Assembly: GCF_018343535.1 (NCBI RefSeq)
Contig: NZ_JAGYPF010000003.1
Location: forward strand, 1-64,000
Origin: Neobacillus rhizophilus
GTDB lineage: Bacteria; Bacillota; Bacilli; Bacillales; Cytobacillaceae
Direction of reading: 5' to 3'
Length of the DNA: 64,000 bases
Positions within the stretch are counted from its first letter, which is position 1; the number at the start of each line of letters is the position of its first letter. This document shows, one piece after another, positions 7,396-17,605 of the stretch. The translations under genes were made by a program, and so were the position numbers. The notes under the pieces were generated by a model, which saw nothing but the letters and a program-made list of their open reading frames with translations, made no database searches and was not told the origin of the DNA.

Positions 7396-8691
7396 GTGCA
7401 TTTTACCAATTCAGAACGAATACATAATGAAGCTCTCGAACATATTGTCGGCGGGGTTAACAGCCCATCCCGTTCCTATAAGGCAGTCGGCGGCGGCGCA
7501 CCGATTGTGATGGAACGCGCTCATGGCGCTTATTTTTGGGATGTTGACGGCAACCAGTACATCGATTACCTTGCTGCCTACGGACCAATCATTACCGGTC
7601 ATGCCCACCCGCATATAACCGAAGCCATCAAGCGCGCAGCAGAAACCGGCGTCCTATACGGAACCCCGACGCCGCATGAAGTAAAATTCGCAAAAATGCT
7701 GAAGGAAGCCATTCCGGCATTAGACAAGGTCCGCTTTGTTAACTCCGGAACAGAAGCGGTCATGACGACAATCCGTGTTGCACGTGCGTACACAGGCCGT
7801 GACAAAATCATTAAATTTGCCGGCTGCTATCATGGACATTCTGACCTTGTTCTTGTCGCTGCCGGTTCTGGGCCGTCAACCTTAGGTACTCCGGATTCAG
7901 CAGGGGTGCCGAAGTCGATCGCCCAAGAAGTTATTACTGTCCCATTCAATGATATTGAACCGTACAAAGAAGCACTAGAAAAATGGGGCGATCAAATTGC
8001 GGCTGTTCTCGTTGAACCGATTGTCGGCAACTTCGGAATCGTCGAACCAAACCCTGGTTTCCTAGAACAGGTAAATGAACTTACCCACGCGGCTGGTGCG
8101 CTAGTAATCTACGATGAAGTCATTACAGCCTTCCGGTTCATGTACGGCGGGGCCCAAGACCTCCTCAACGTCAAGCCTGACCTTACCGCAATGGGGAAAA
8201 TCATTGGCGGCGGACTGCCAATTGGGGCCTATGGCGGACGGAAGGAAATCATGGAAACAGTCGCTCCTCTAGGCCCTGCCTACCAGGCGGGAACAATGGC
8301 CGGCAACCCTGCCTCGATCCTATCAGGAATCGCCTGCTTAGAAGTGTTAAAACAAGAGGGCCTTTATGAATACTTAGATCGCCTTGGCGCGATGCTGGAA
8401 GAAGGTATTCTTGAGGCTGCTAAGGAACACAATATCCAAATTACCATCAACCGCTTAAAGGGTGCCTTAACCGTCTATTTCACTGATGAGAAAATTGAAA
8501 ATTATGAGCAGGCGGAAAAAACGGACGGTGAGATGTTTGCCAAGTTCTTTAAACTGATGCTGCATCAAGGAATCAACCTCGCTCCATCCAAATATGAAGC
8601 TTGGTTCCTCACAATCGCCCATACTGAGGAAGATGTGGAAGCAACTCTCCACGCGGTCAGGAATGCATTTTCTTCACTAAAACAAGAATAA
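7396..8691 (+). CDS. hemL: Glutamate-1-semialdehyde 2,1-aminomutase
   Basis: This 431-residue PLP enzyme converts glutamate-1-semialdehyde to 5-aminolevulinate, the first tetrapyrrole precursor. It is very close to B. subtilis GsaB, with the family motifs [36 protein letters not shown] and the PLP-lysine region [17 protein letters not shown] chose GTG 7396 because AAGGAGG (7381-7387) is 8 nt upstream and the protein then starts as homologues do. The reading from 7369 has no ribosome binding site. Most genomes of this group carry a second hemL elsewhere; this copy sits in the perR-bcp-gsaB neighbourhood. Confidence 0.95.
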   Translation: MHFTNSERIHNEALEHIVGGVNSPSRSYKAVGGGAPIVMERAHGAYFWDVDGNQYIDYLAAYGPIITGHAHPHITEAIKRAAETGVLYGTPTPHEVKFAKMLKEAIPALDKVRFVNSGTEAVMTTIRVARAYTGRDKIIKFAGCYHGHSDLVLVAAGSGPSTLGTPDSAGVPKSIAQEVITVPFNDIEPYKEALEKWGDQIAAVLVEPIVGNFGIVEPNPGFLEQVNELTHAAGALVIYDEVITAFRFMYGGAQDLLNVKPDLTAMGKIIGGGLPIGAYGGRKEIMETVAPLGPAYQAGTMAGNPASILSGIACLEVLKQEGLYEYLDRLGAMLEEGILEAAKEHNIQITINRLKGALTVYFTDEKIENYEQAEKTDGEMFAKFFKLMLHQGINLAPSKYEAWFLTIAHTEEDVEATLHAVRNAFSSLKQE

Positions 8692-8713
8692 ATATGCATA
8701 TTTCATGCAAGAA

Positions 8714-8744
8714 AGGGAGCTATACATGCTCTCTTTTTATTTTA
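8714..8744 (+). terminator. Terminator of hemL
   Basis: AGGGAGC and GCTCTCT flank a 7-nt loop and are followed by TTTTATTTT, about 22 bp after the hemL stop. Confidence 0.82.
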
Positions 8745-8754
8745 AAAAACAAAT

Positions 8755-8768
8755 TGTAAGCGTTTTCA
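8755..8768 (+). promoter_or_regulatory. cre-like CcpA site upstream of gltB
   Basis: TGTAAGCGTTTTCA fits the catabolite-responsive element consensus TGWAANCGNTNWCA at every position. It lies about 70 bp upstream of the predicted gltB -35 element, a position compatible with CcpA activation. Function is inferred from the match alone. Confidence 0.65.
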
Positions 8769-8838
8769 TGTAAGGCTTTTCATCTATATTTTCGATTAGA
8801 ATCATGCCAAATTGATATCCAAACTCTTGAATAATTAT

Positions 8839-8867
8839 TTGATTTCTGAAAATTCATATGATACTAT
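8839..8867 (+). promoter_or_regulatory. gltB promoter with overlapping CodY-like box
   Basis: -35 TTGATT (8839-8844) and -10 TACTAT (8862-8867) are separated by 17 bp. The sequence at 8840-8854 (TGATTTCTGAAAATT) matches the CodY box AATTTTCWGAAAATT at 12 of 15 positions and overlaps the -35, a position where CodY would repress. Confidence 0.55.
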
Positions 8868-8979
8868 ATGTTTATTATTTTTCCTTTTTCCTCTTAACTT
8901 TTTTCCTGCAATTTTTCAAGTTATCAATAATCAGGAGGTGAAGCGGCTTCCTTTAGGAATTCTGAAGAAGCCCGACAAA

Positions 8980-11900
8980 ATGACACAAAGATGGACGCCA
9001 TCTCAATTTAAAGATTTTCATAAACATGAACACGATGCTTGTGGAATAGTCGCTTGCCTTGAAAAAGCACAGACCCCAACAAGGAACAACATTTTTGCTT
9101 GTATAGACGCTCTAGTGACCATGAACCACCGCGCAGGCTTTATTAACGGTGAGGGAGATGGCGTTGGAATCCATACAGATATCCCAAGGGACCTTTGGAA
9201 GGAAAAGCTGCTTCTGGCAGACCTGGACCCGGCACTCACGGAAAAAGAGGGCTTTGCTGTAGGTCATGTTTTTATCAGCAGGAAAGCAAATTGGGCTGAG
9301 GTTAAGCAAGAATTAGCAGACAAACTAGTAAAATATGAATTGGAGCTAATCTTTGAAACAACTGAGGTCACCAATCCATCAGCATTAGGTCCAATTGCCA
9401 TTCAGGAAAACCCGATTTTTTGGCAATTTGCCATCCTATCAAACAAGAACGGCCAGGAATTAAACAAGGTCCTGTTCGAAGCATTGGTTGATTTTGAAAA
9501 AAATGAACTTGTTCACGTAGCGTCTTTCAGCCAAAACCATGTTGTTTACAAAGTAATGGGCGCAGGTGACATTCTGCCGCGCTATTACCAAGACTTAGCA
9601 AACCCACTTGTGGCTTCCACCATGACACTTGGCCACAACCGTTATTCTACAAACACTCTCTCCAGCTTTTTCCGGGTACAGCCTTTCAGCGTGCTTGGTC
9701 ACAATGGTGAAATCAATACCATTTCCAAGCTTCGTGATGAGGCAAGAATGATTGGTGTACCACTTGTAAAAGACGGAAGTGATTCCCAGGATTTAAGCAG
9801 AACGATGGAAACATTAATCTGTCGTGATGGCTACTCCTTATTTGAAGTAATGGATTTATTATTCCCGCCGATTATTAATGAAATCAAAGCTTATCCAGAG
9901 CATTTACAAGATTTATATACTTATATGCGTGAAGCTTGGGGACATTTTGCCCAAGGGCCTGCCGGCATTATTTCCAGATATGGCGATGAGGCCGTGTTCA
10001 GTGTCGATGCACTTGGACTCCGCCCGCTGTGGATGCTTGAAACGGAAACTTCCTACCTATTCTCGTCTGAACCAGGAATCATTCCTTCAAGCGAATACGT
10101 GAACGATCCGAAGCCATTAGCACCTGGTGAAAAGGTTGGCTTTAAGTGGAACGGAAACCAGCTTGAAGTTTTTGAACAAAGCCAATACCAAAATGTCGTT
10201 TATAACCGTTTTTCAAAACGGGTTAACCTCCAAGGAGCAAGACTGCGTCTGCAGCCGCCGGCACTTGGCAAAACCGTAACCATGAATTATCCAGATAAAA
10301 TTCATAACGGGCAATACAAATCATTTGGCTGGGAACGCGAGCATATTCAATTAATCGAGCAAATGGCCGAAAAAGGCGTCGAGCCGATTCGTTCACTTGG
10401 CCACGACTCACCGCTTGCAGCCTTAAATCCAGAGCGTGTCAACATTGCCGATTATATTAAAGAAAGCGTAGCAGTTGTCACAAACCCAGCGATTGACCGC
10501 GACCGGGAAACAGAGCATTTCTCTACCCGTGTCATTATTGGCAAGCGCCCAACATTATTTGCAGCTGCCGAAAAAGCGGAATCAGTCATTGAATTGACAA
10601 CACCGCTGCTCTTAGAAGGAAAAGCGGGCTTCGCATGTGCAGAAAGCTTAGGACAGCCGACTTTTGATCAGCTTGTCCAGCATTTCCAAGAGCAAAAGCT
10701 GATCGCTTATATTTCAACTACCTTCCAAACGGATGAAACGGTTGATGCGGCCATTGAAAGACTTGCAAACCAAGCTGTTCAGGCTGTTCAGGCCGGTAAG
10801 TCGCTGCTTGTCCTTGACGATGCAAAAGCCCATCAAGAGAATTCTTATTGGCTTGACCCGCATCTCGTCACATCATCGATTGATCAAGCTTTAGTGAAAG
10901 CAGAATTAAGAAGAGATTGTTCATTATTGCTTCGCTCTGCTGCGATTCGTTCGCTTCATGACATTATTACTGTTTTTGGCTTAGGTGCAGATTTAATCAG
11001 CCCATACTACATGTTCTTAACGGTTCAGAATGAATCAACAACGCCGTTAACGAACCTTTACAGTGCATTAACGAAAGGTATAGAAAAAGTCATTTCAACG
11101 ATTGGTATCCATGAACTGCGCGGCTATGGACGACTGTTCTCTAGTATCGGTCTGCACGAGTCGATTGCCAATGTATTAAACATTGTGAACTTCTTCGGCT
11201 CCGATGAAATTGAAAATAATTTTGAAGCAATGAAACAGGATGCTTTAAAAAGAGCAGAAGATTATCAGAATGATAAGGAAAGAGTCGGAAAAACGTTCAG
11301 CCTCTTCCCACGGATTTGGAAAGCGATTGGCGAAGTGGCCTCCACTGGTGATTACAGCGCATATCGCGATAAAATCTCCGAGCAGGAAGCAGCAAATCCG
11401 GTTACAATCCGCCATTTAGTTCAATTAAAGCAAGGCCTAAATCAGGTATCGCCTAACGATGTTGATCTTCGTGTCGGTGATCATGATCTGCCGTTTTTGA
11501 TTTCCTCTATGTCCTTCGGTTCGCAAAACGAAATTGCCTTCAGAGCTTATGCTGAAGGGGCTGACCGCTTAAACATGGTGAGCTTGAACGGTGAAGGCGG
11601 CGAGATCAAGGATATGCTTGGCAAATACCCAAGAACACGCGGCCAGCAGATTGCTTCCGGACGATTTGGGGTTAACGCCGAACTTTTAAACTCTTCTAAT
11701 CTATTAGAAATCAAAATCGGTCAAGGTGCAAAGCCTGGTGAAGGCGGACACTTGCCCGGTTCTAAGGTGACGGCCAAGGTTGCGGCAGCACGTAATGCTA
11801 CACTTGGTTCTGACTTAATTTCACCGTCCAATAACCATGATATTTATTCGATTGAAGACTTGGCACAAATGATTCAGGAGCTAAAAACAGCAAACGACCA

Positions 11901-13452
11901 GGCAAAGATTGCCGTTAAGGTTCCGGTTGTTCCAAACATCGGAACAATTGCAGTCGGTATCGCTAAAGCTGGCGCAGATATTATTACTCTAAGCGGTTTT
12001 GATGGCGGTACAGGGGCAGCCAGAATCCACGCCCTGCAGCACGTCGGCCTGCCTGTTGAAATTGGCGTAAAAGCGGCTCACAATGCATTACTTGAAAGCG
12101 GCCTGCGCCACAAGGTGGAATTATGGGCTGACGGCGGCATGAAGAGTGTAATGGACGTTATGAAAATCATGCTTCTTGGTGCCAACCGTGTTGGCTTTGG
12201 TACATTAGCAATGCTGTCGATCGGTTGTACGACCTGCCGCGGCTGTCATTTAGACACTTGCCACGTTGGTATTGCCACTCAGATTGAAACGGAAGCACAG
12301 GCAAAAGACCACGGTCTTCGCCGCTTCGTACCGCGTCAATTTGATTTAGCTGTACAAGGAATTATGAATCTATTCACTGCATTTGGTACTGAATTAAAAG
12401 CACTTGCAGCAAGCCTTGGAATCCGCAATCTGCAAGATGCAGTCGGTCGTTCCGAACTATTAGAGCAAGTGAAAGGCCAAAATCAGTTGAACCTTTCTTA
12501 CCTATTAAAGCCATTAGAAATCAGCCAATTTGCTAAAGTTGAAGCTTCTAAGTCTGTTTCCGAAGCGCAAATGCAAGTGGCAGCTGGCGCTGAGTATCTT
12601 GATGCGAGTGTGGATCAGCTTCACTCTTCAAGAGAATTCGTCAGCGTAACATCTGAACAGCGGGTATTGGGAAGCCGAGTTTCCTGCCACCGTGTCCGCG
12701 GCAGATTGGATGGCTCTTACAAGCAGCTTCCTCCAGTTCAGCTTAAGTACAAAGAAGGCTCCATCCCTGGTAACGGACTAGGCGCATACAACAGTGAAGG
12801 AATTGAAATCACCGTTAACGGAGGCGGTCAGGACGGCGTTGGTAAGACCTCCTTTGGCGGTAACATTCATGTTCTAAAATCAAAAGGCAAAAACGGCTAT
12901 TACGTCAACGGCTCTGTTGGTAAAGGCTTCGGATACGGTGCCCAAAAGGGTCTCCTTGTTGCTCAGGGCAACGCTGATGCCCGTGCCGGAATCCGTCTCT
13001 CCGGTGCCGACTTAATCATCGGCGGCCAGCTTAAAAGTGCGCTACCTGAAAAAGAAAACGGCAATATCGGTTCCAACGCTAATATCAAAGGATTTGCGTT
13101 TGAATATATGACAAACGGACGCGGTCTTGTTCTTGGAGACCCAGGTCCATGGATTTGCGCAGGTATGACCGGCGGTGTTATTTATGTCCGCCAGCAGCCT
13201 GAACTTGGATTAACCAAGGAAGCTGTACAGAGAAGGGTTGCCAAAGGCGCCAAAGTATCTGTCGTCAATTTAACCGAAAAAGGCAAACAGGACATCAATG
13301 AGCTCTTAGGCAAATATACAGCCCTGTTAGCCGAGAACGGCCAAACGGAAGAAGCCGAACAGCTTCAAAGCTTGCTAGCAAGCCCAGAGGAGCACTTCGT
13401 GCAAATTACTCCTGTCAAAGAGCAGGCTGACCCATCTGTATCTACAGAATAA
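8980..13452 (+). CDS. gltB: Glutamate synthase large subunit (stand-alone type)
   Basis: This protein of about 1490 residues makes glutamate from glutamine and 2-oxoglutarate. Order: class II glutaminase domain with nucleophile Cys21 (HDACG, exposed after propeptide removal), central domain, FMN/2-oxoglutarate domain (GQGAKPGEGGHLPGSK), the [3Fe-4S] motif CTTCRGCHLDTC at about residue 1086, and a C-terminal GXGXG domain. ATG 8980 places the Cys as in homologues; a 56-residue hydrophobic extension in frame upstream is probably untranslated leader. Ribosome binding is weak at 8980; an AGGAGG at about 8933 has no well-spaced start. No small subunit gene is adjacent. The N-terminal half is divergent from B. 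subtilis GltA. Confidence 0.9.
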   Translation: MTQRWTPSQFKDFHKHEHDACGIVACLEKAQTPTRNNIFACIDALVTMNHRAGFINGEGDGVGIHTDIPRDLWKEKLLLADLDPALTEKEGFAVGHVFISRKANWAEVKQELADKLVKYELELIFETTEVTNPSALGPIAIQENPIFWQFAILSNKNGQELNKVLFEALVDFEKNELVHVASFSQNHVVYKVMGAGDILPRYYQDLANPLVASTMTLGHNRYSTNTLSSFFRVQPFSVLGHNGEINTISKLRDEARMIGVPLVKDGSDSQDLSRTMETLICRDGYSLFEVMDLLFPPIINEIKAYPEHLQDLYTYMREAWGHFAQGPAGIISRYGDEAVFSVDALGLRPLWMLETETSYLFSSEPGIIPSSEYVNDPKPLAPGEKVGFKWNGNQLEVFEQSQYQNVVYNRFSKRVNLQGARLRLQPPALGKTVTMNYPDKIHNGQYKSFGWEREHIQLIEQMAEKGVEPIRSLGHDSPLAALNPERVNIADYIKESVAVVTNPAIDRDRETEHFSTRVIIGKRPTLFAAAEKAESVIELTTPLLLEGKAGFACAESLGQPTFDQLVQHFQEQKLIAYISTTFQTDETVDAAIERLANQAVQAVQAGKSLLVLDDAKAHQENSYWLDPHLVTSSIDQALVKAELRRDCSLLLRSAAIRSLHDIITVFGLGADLISPYYMFLTVQNESTTPLTNLYSALTKGIEKVISTIGIHELRGYGRLFSSIGLHESIANVLNIVNFFGSDEIENNFEAMKQDALKRAEDYQNDKERVGKTFSLFPRIWKAIGEVASTGDYSAYRDKISEQEAANPVTIRHLVQLKQGLNQVSPNDVDLRVGDHDLPFLISSMSFGSQNEIAFRAYAEGADRLNMVSLNGEGGEIKDMLGKYPRTRGQQIASGRFGVNAELLNSSNLLEIKIGQGAKPGEGGHLPGSKVTAKVAAARNATLGSDLISPSNNHDIYSIEDLAQMIQELKTANDQAKIAVKVPVVPNIGTIAVGIAKAGADIITLSGFDGGTGAARIHALQHVGLPVEIGVKAAHNALLESGLRHKVELWADGGMKSVMDVMKIMLLGANRVGFGTLAMLSIGCTTCRGCHLDTCHVGIATQIETEAQAKDHGLRRFVPRQFDLAVQGIMNLFTAFGTELKALAASLGIRNLQDAVGRSELLEQVKGQNQLNLSYLLKPLEISQFAKVEASKSVSEAQMQVAAGAEYLDASVDQLHSSREFVSVTSEQRVLGSRVSCHRVRGRLDGSYKQLPPVQLKYKEGSIPGNGLGAYNSEGIEITVNGGGQDGVGKTSFGGNIHVLKSKGKNGYYVNGSVGKGFGYGAQKGLLVAQGNADARAGIRLSGADLIIGGQLKSALPEKENGNIGSNANIKGFAFEYMTNGRGLVLGDPGPWICAGMTGGVIYVRQQPELGLTKEAVQRRVAKGAKVSVVNLTEKGKQDINELLGKYTALLAENGQTEEAEQLQSLLASPEEHFVQITPVKEQADPSVSTE

Positions 13453-13461
13453 TAATATTGC

Positions 13462-13495
13462 AAAAAGCATTCGCATATTATTGCGGATGCTTTTT
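13462..13495 (+). terminator. Terminator of gltB
   Basis: AAAAAGCATTCGC and GCGGATGCTTTTT form a long stem with a short AT loop, followed by GATTT. It lies 10 bp after the gltB stop. Confidence 0.88.
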
Positions 13496-13530
13496 GATTT
13501 AAAAAAGTAATTTCGACTTTGAGAATTGTT

Positions 13531-13638
13531 CAGCTCCAGCGCCCTGTGACTAGTGTACTTCGCCTTCGTGTTTCCTTTATCTCAGTCGAAGCGCTACAGT
13601 CCTGTCGTGCGCTAACCGGGGGCTTCCGCTTTTCGTCT
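13531..13638. repeat. GC-rich intergenic repeat-like element
   Basis: This stretch of about 108 bp starts CAGCTCCAGCGCC and ends CTTCCGCTTTTC and is clearly richer in GC than the AT-rich sequence on both sides. I recall similar 'agctccagcgcc...gcgcttttc' elements scattered between genes in many Bacillaceae genomes. Only one copy is in this window, so its repeat nature is from general knowledge. It has several self-complementary segments and no coding frame. Confidence 0.6.
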
Positions 13639-13772
13639 ATTAAGCAACTTTTAAAAATAATGTCATATAATTTCTCTTGATTAAATAGTTTAATCCCTGT
13701 ATAGTACTTAATTGTTTAGCTCTCGAGCAAACTATAATAAATTATTTATCTTTGAAAGGAATCTATTAACAA

Positions 13773-14852
13773 ATGAAGTTAGGTGCCCGCATTTTAAAAA
13801 CGGGAATTGCGATTGTCTTGTCTCTATACTTGGCATATTTGCTGCATTCACCCTCTCCTGTCTTTGCAGCTATTGCCGCAATCTTTGCCATCCAACCGAC
13901 TATTTACCGCTCTTTTTTAACAATTATTGAACAGGTTCAAGGGAATATCATTGGCGCCATCCTAGCAGTCGTCTTTGTTCTTCTGTTAGGAAATCATACG
14001 ATCGTCATTGGACTGGCAGCGATTACTGTCATCACTCTTAACCTTAAATTTAAATTGGAAAATACCATTGGGTTATCGCTTGTTACGCTTATTTCTATTA
14101 TGGAGGCACCGGGAAGTGATTTTATCACCTTTGCGGCAATCCGCTTCTCCACGATCATGATTGGGGTATTTTCGGCCTTTATCGTCAACCTGGTGTTTAT
14201 GCCGCCCAAATATGAAAATAAGCTTTATTTAAAAATTGGCAGCACAACCGAGGAAATCATCAGATGGATCCGCTTGAGCATACGCCACGATTACGACCAC
14301 CAATTGCTGAAAACGGATATTGGTAAGCTAAAGGAAAATATTAAAAGCATTGAACAATTTTATACGATGTATAAAGAAGAGCGAAGCTATTTTAAAAAGA
14401 ACCTTTTAGAAAAATCAAGAAAACTCGTTGTTTACCGACAAATGACCATAGCCGCCAGAAAAGGTCTTGATACCTTAAAAAGGATTCATCGCTTTGAAAA
14501 TGAACTATTGCTGCTGCCAGAACCATTTAAGGAAGCCATCCGGGAGCAGCTTGACAGCCTCATTTACCAGCATGAGCAGATTATGCTACAGTTCATTAAG
14601 AAAATACCTATTTCAACAGCTTCACCCGTCGAAAAGGTCAGCATAGATAAAAAGCTGCTCTTTGACCTCTTCTTAGTCCATCAAAAAGAGTTTGCAGCTG
14701 ATGATGATAATCAGCATCTCTACCATACCATGCAAATTGTCGCCTCAATTATTGATTACAGCGAGCAGGTGGAGCATCTCGATGTGTTAATTACCAGCTT
14801 TCATTCGTTCCACCACAACGAAGTATCCATTGAGGAAGAAAGCAACCAATAG
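13773..14852 (+). CDS. ygaE: YgaE-like aromatic acid exporter family membrane protein
   Basis: This 359-residue protein has an N-terminal membrane domain of about five to six segments (residues 8-140) with the FUSC/ArAE-like start (GARILKTGIAIVLSLYLA, IFAIQPTIYRS), and a soluble helical C-terminal domain. This fits the aromatic acid exporter family, of which B. subtilis YgaE is a member. Transport of aromatic acids is a family inference; the real substrate is unknown. ATG 13773 has AAAGGAA upstream. The gene lies between gltB and ygaD and converges on ygaD. Confidence 0.82.
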   Translation: MKLGARILKTGIAIVLSLYLAYLLHSPSPVFAAIAAIFAIQPTIYRSFLTIIEQVQGNIIGAILAVVFVLLLGNHTIVIGLAAITVITLNLKFKLENTIGLSLVTLISIMEAPGSDFITFAAIRFSTIMIGVFSAFIVNLVFMPPKYENKLYLKIGSTTEEIIRWIRLSIRHDYDHQLLKTDIGKLKENIKSIEQFYTMYKEERSYFKKNLLEKSRKLVVYRQMTIAARKGLDTLKRIHRFENELLLLPEPFKEAIREQLDSLIYQHEQIMLQFIKKIPISTASPVEKVSIDKKLLFDLFLVHQKEFAADDDNQHLYHTMQIVASIIDYSEQVEHLDVLITSFHSFHHNEVSIEEESNQ

Positions 14853-14853
14853 A

Positions 14854-14887
14854 AAAACCGAAGCCATTACGCTTCGGTTTTTTTTGT
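14854..14887. terminator. Bidirectional terminator between ygaE and ygaD
   Basis: AACCGAAGC and GCTTCGGTT form a 9-bp stem with a 6-nt loop, followed by eight T on the plus strand and preceded by five A. It serves ygaE and possibly the convergent ygaD. Confidence 0.88.
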
Positions 14888-14898
14888 GAATCCAGCAC

Positions 14899-14950
14899 TT
14901 TTATTTGCGATTTTTCGAGTTTTATTTGCTAATTCAACCCTTTTATTTGC
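14899..14950. repeat. Three TTTTATTTGC repeats at 21-bp spacing
   Basis: TTTTATTTGC occurs at 14899, 14920 and 14941, exactly 21 bp apart (about two helical turns), between the terminator and the ygaD stop. The intervening bases are not conserved. Confidence 0.7.
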
Positions 14951-14963
14951 GTTTTTGCAAACT

Positions 14964-16733
14964 TTATACGTTGGCTTGCTCTTCCTTACTATCCAGCTGC
15001 TGGACTTGAAATAGTTTATAATAATTCCCTTGCTTAGCCATTAACTCATCGTGCGTACCTGATTCCACAATCTGCCCATGTTCAATCAGAATAATTCTGT
15101 CAGCATGTGTGATCGTTGATAGCCGGTGGGCGACGATAAAGGTCGTTCTGTCCTTCGCCAGTTCCTCCAGTGCCTCTTGAATGTAGTGTTCACTTTCCAA
15201 ATCGAGTGCTGAAGTTGCTTCGTCAAGAATTAAGATAGGTGGATTTTTCAAAAAGACACGGGCGATCGCGACCCGCTGCTTTTGGCCGCCGGACAGCTTG
15301 ACGCCTCTTTCCCCCACCTTCGTATCATAGCCATCCGCTAGATGCTGGATAAACTCGTGGGCATTGGCCGATATAGCAGCCGCAAACACTTCTTCTTCGG
15401 TAGATCCCGGCTTACCTAGTAAAATATTATCCTTAACCGACTCGCTGAATAAAATATTGTCTTGGAACACGACACCGATTTTATCCCGTAACGATTGAAC
15501 CCTAAATTGGCGGATATCTACCCCATCAAGCGTAATCCGGCCTTTGGTGACATCGTAAAAGCGCGGAATCAGACTTACCAGTGTGGATTTACCTCCGCCG
15601 CTCATCCCGACAAGCGCGATTGTTTCTCCCTTTTTCACCTGAAGGTTTATATTTTTTAATACCGACTCTTCGTTTTCGTTATAAGCGAAGGAAACATTTT
15701 CAAAGTTGATATTCCCAGTTACCTGCTCGCATTCCACCGCATCCGGGGAATCCACCACATCATATTTTTCATCCAAAAATTCAAAAACCCGGTCCATCGA
15801 TGCAAACGACTGCGTAATTGTCGTGGACGAGTTCACCAATCTTCTAAGTGGATTGTACAGCTTATCAATGTAGGCGAAAAACGCCACCATCGTCCCTAAG
15901 GAAAGCTGATGGTGAATCACGAGATAAGCGGAGTACCCAATCACAATCAATGGAGCAATATCCGTAATCGTATTTACCGCTGAAAATGATTTCGCATTCC
16001 AGCTCGTGTGTTGGAGTGCTTTTTCTAAAAAGTTCTTATTCTGCTTATCAAACTGGGTTTGTTCGTATTCCTCAATCGCAAAGCTCTTAATTACCGGCAT
16101 GCCCTGCACCCGCTCGTGGAGATAGCTTTGTACCTCAGCAAGGGCTTGTGAGCGTCTTCTGGTGAGGTTGCGCAGATTCCCGAAAAAGTACTTAATCGAG
16201 AAAGCATACAGCGGGAACAACAAAATAGATACAAGCGTTAGCTTCACATTCATAGAAAACATGAGAATAATGGCAATAACAATGGTGGCGATATCAAGCC
16301 AGAGGTTCATCAATCCGGTCACAACAAACGTTTTTGTCTGCTCAACATCATTGATGACCCGTGAAATGATTTCTCCTGCCCGGGTATTGGCATAATATTT
16401 GAAGCTTAATTTTTGAATATGCTTATACATTTTATTGCGGATATCATATAAGACCTTGTTTGATGTCCATTGCGCATAATACTGGCGATAATACTCAATC
16501 GGCGGCCTCAGGATCACAAAAACGAGCAGCATGACGCCCATGATGAGCATTAATTTATGAATTTTTCCATCGGTGGATAAGGCATGATTGCCAATGATAT
16601 CATCGATCACATACTGAATTAAAATGGGAATGATGAGCGGAATGGAAAATTTAATAATACCGATGAAAATCGTGGCGATGATTTGCCAGCGGTATGGTTT
16701 GACAAATTGAAGGTATCTGCGGATGCTTTCCAA
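14964..16733 (-). CDS. ygaD: ABC transporter, fused permease/ATPase (YgaD-like)
   Basis: This 589-residue half-transporter has six membrane segments in the first 300 residues and a C-terminal nucleotide-binding domain with Walker A (GMSGGGKST), signature [14 protein letters not shown], Walker B ([12 protein letters not shown]) and H-loop (VAHRLSTI). It probably works as a homodimeric lipid or drug exporter of the MsbA/BmrA class; the substrate is not known. I chose TTG 16733, since AAGGGGGGAAA lies just upstream and the protein then begins [14 protein letters not shown] like homologues. The in-frame extension to 16808 runs into the dispersed element at 16771. Confidence 0.9.
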   Translation of the reverse strand: MESIRRYLQFVKPYRWQIIATIFIGIIKFSIPLIIPILIQYVIDDIIGNHALSTDGKIHKLMLIMGVMLLVFVILRPPIEYYRQYYAQWTSNKVLYDIRNKMYKHIQKLSFKYYANTRAGEIISRVINDVEQTKTFVVTGLMNLWLDIATIVIAIILMFSMNVKLTLVSILLFPLYAFSIKYFFGNLRNLTRRRSQALAEVQSYLHERVQGMPVIKSFAIEEYEQTQFDKQNKNFLEKALQHTSWNAKSFSAVNTITDIAPLIVIGYSAYLVIHHQLSLGTMVAFFAYIDKLYNPLRRLVNSSTTITQSFASMDRVFEFLDEKYDVVDSPDAVECEQVTGNINFENVSFAYNENEESVLKNINLQVKKGETIALVGMSGGGKSTLVSLIPRFYDVTKGRITLDGVDIRQFRVQSLRDKIGVVFQDNILFSESVKDNILLGKPGSTEEEVFAAAISANAHEFIQHLADGYDTKVGERGVKLSGGQKQRVAIARVFLKNPPILILDEATSALDLESEHYIQEALEELAKDRTTFIVAHRLSTITHADRIILIEHGQIVESGTHDELMAKQGNYYKLFQVQQLDSKEEQANV

Positions 16734-16770
16734 ACCAGTTTCCCCCCTTCTTTCTAAAGTGAAAATAATG

Positions 16771-16842
16771 AAAACTCGCCGATTTGCGAGTCCGATAGGA
16801 CGGTTCATGAGGCGTAGTTGAATTTATACTTTCTTTTTAGCC
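16771..16842 (-). repeat. Dispersed 3'-end element, copy A
   Basis: Read on the minus strand, the element starts GGCTAAAAAG, carries AACTACGCCTC, then hairpin GTCCtatcGGAC and hairpin CTCGCaaatcggCGAG-like pairing, and ends GAGTTTTC. This copy lacks the TGTCTTCG segment found in the other three and has an alternative (ATGAACC). It directly follows the T tract of the ygaC terminator. Three more copies are at 17972, 26918 and 34769. Confidence 0.85.
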
Positions 16843-16843
16843 A

Positions 16844-16873
16844 AATAAAAACCTGTTGATGAAAATCAACAGG
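16844..16873 (-). terminator. Terminator of ygaC
   Basis: On the minus strand CCTGTTGAT and ATCAACAGG form a perfect 9-bp stem with a 4-nt loop, followed by TTTTTATTTGG. Copy A of the dispersed element begins within the last bases of the T tract. Confidence 0.88.
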
Positions 16874-16895
16874 CGTTTGTTTCATAACACACCAA

Positions 16896-17426
16896 TTAAC
16901 GTCTGTATGTTAAATAACGCTCATACCAAATATCAATAAAATCTGGTGCGAATGGGCCGCTTCGCTGCCTAATCCATTGGATTAGTTTGTCTACATTCCG
17001 TTTTAGGATTTGGTCAATGACATCTGGATAATTCATTTCCCGGCGGTGACGTTCATATTCATCCTCGTCAAGAAGATTAAAAGTCATGTCAGGATACACC
17101 TTAATATCAAGATCATAATCAATATATTTTAACGCCTCTCCATCAAAAATGAAGGGTGAGCTTATATTGCAATAATAATAAATCCCGTCTTCTCGAATCA
17201 TGCCAATGACGTTAAACCAATATTGGGAATGAAAATAACAAATGGCTGGTTCCCGTGTAATCCACGTTCTGCCATCCGACTCCGTGACAAGTGTCCGATC
17301 ATTTGCGCCAATCACTAAATTCTGCGACCCTTTTAAAATCGTTGTTTCTTCCCAGACGCGATGGATGTGCCCATTGTGTTTATAGCTATGTATTTGTACT
17401 GGTTCACCTTCGATGGGTACGCCCAT
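16896..17426 (-). CDS. ygaC: YgaC-like nucleoside tri-/diphosphatase (DUF402)
   Basis: This 176-residue protein belongs to the DUF402/UPF0374 family, whose studied members hydrolyse nucleoside tri- and diphosphates in a metal-dependent way. Recognisable segments are [30 protein letters not shown], and [18 protein letters not shown] at the C-terminus, all close to B. subtilis YgaC. I chose ATG 17426 because homologues begin at this MGxPxEGE and GGGGAG lies just upstream. A start six codons earlier (17444) is possible. It has its own terminator, followed by copy A of the dispersed element. Confidence 0.87.
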   Translation of the reverse strand: MGVPIEGEPVQIHSYKHNGHIHRVWEETTILKGSQNLVIGANDRTLVTESDGRTWITREPAICYFHSQYWFNVIGMIREDGIYYYCNISSPFIFDGEALKYIDYDLDIKVYPDMTFNLLDEDEYERHRREMNYPDVIDQILKRNVDKLIQWIRQRSGPFAPDFIDIWYERYLTYRR

Positions 17427-17605
17427 TTTCTCCCCTACCTTCATTTCCGAACCTTTGCTAACCTGACCTGCTATTTAAATTAAACGACAAAAGGCAACAA
17501 AGTAAATTCCTGTTTTCTATTATTATAACGGTTGAAGCCGGAATTTAAAACAAAAGAACCATATTTCTATGGCTCTTTGTAAAAATTTGCGGATTATTTT
17601 TTCCT

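Noticed and set aside
8812..8979. 56-residue hydrophobic N-terminal extension of glutamate synthase
   Set aside because: It would begin upstream of the predicted promoter (8839-8867) and would bury the nucleophile Cys far from the N-terminus, unlike every family member.
16734..16808. 25-codon N-terminal extension of the YgaD-like transporter
   Set aside because: It runs into dispersed element copy A and skips a good ribosome binding site before TTG 16733.
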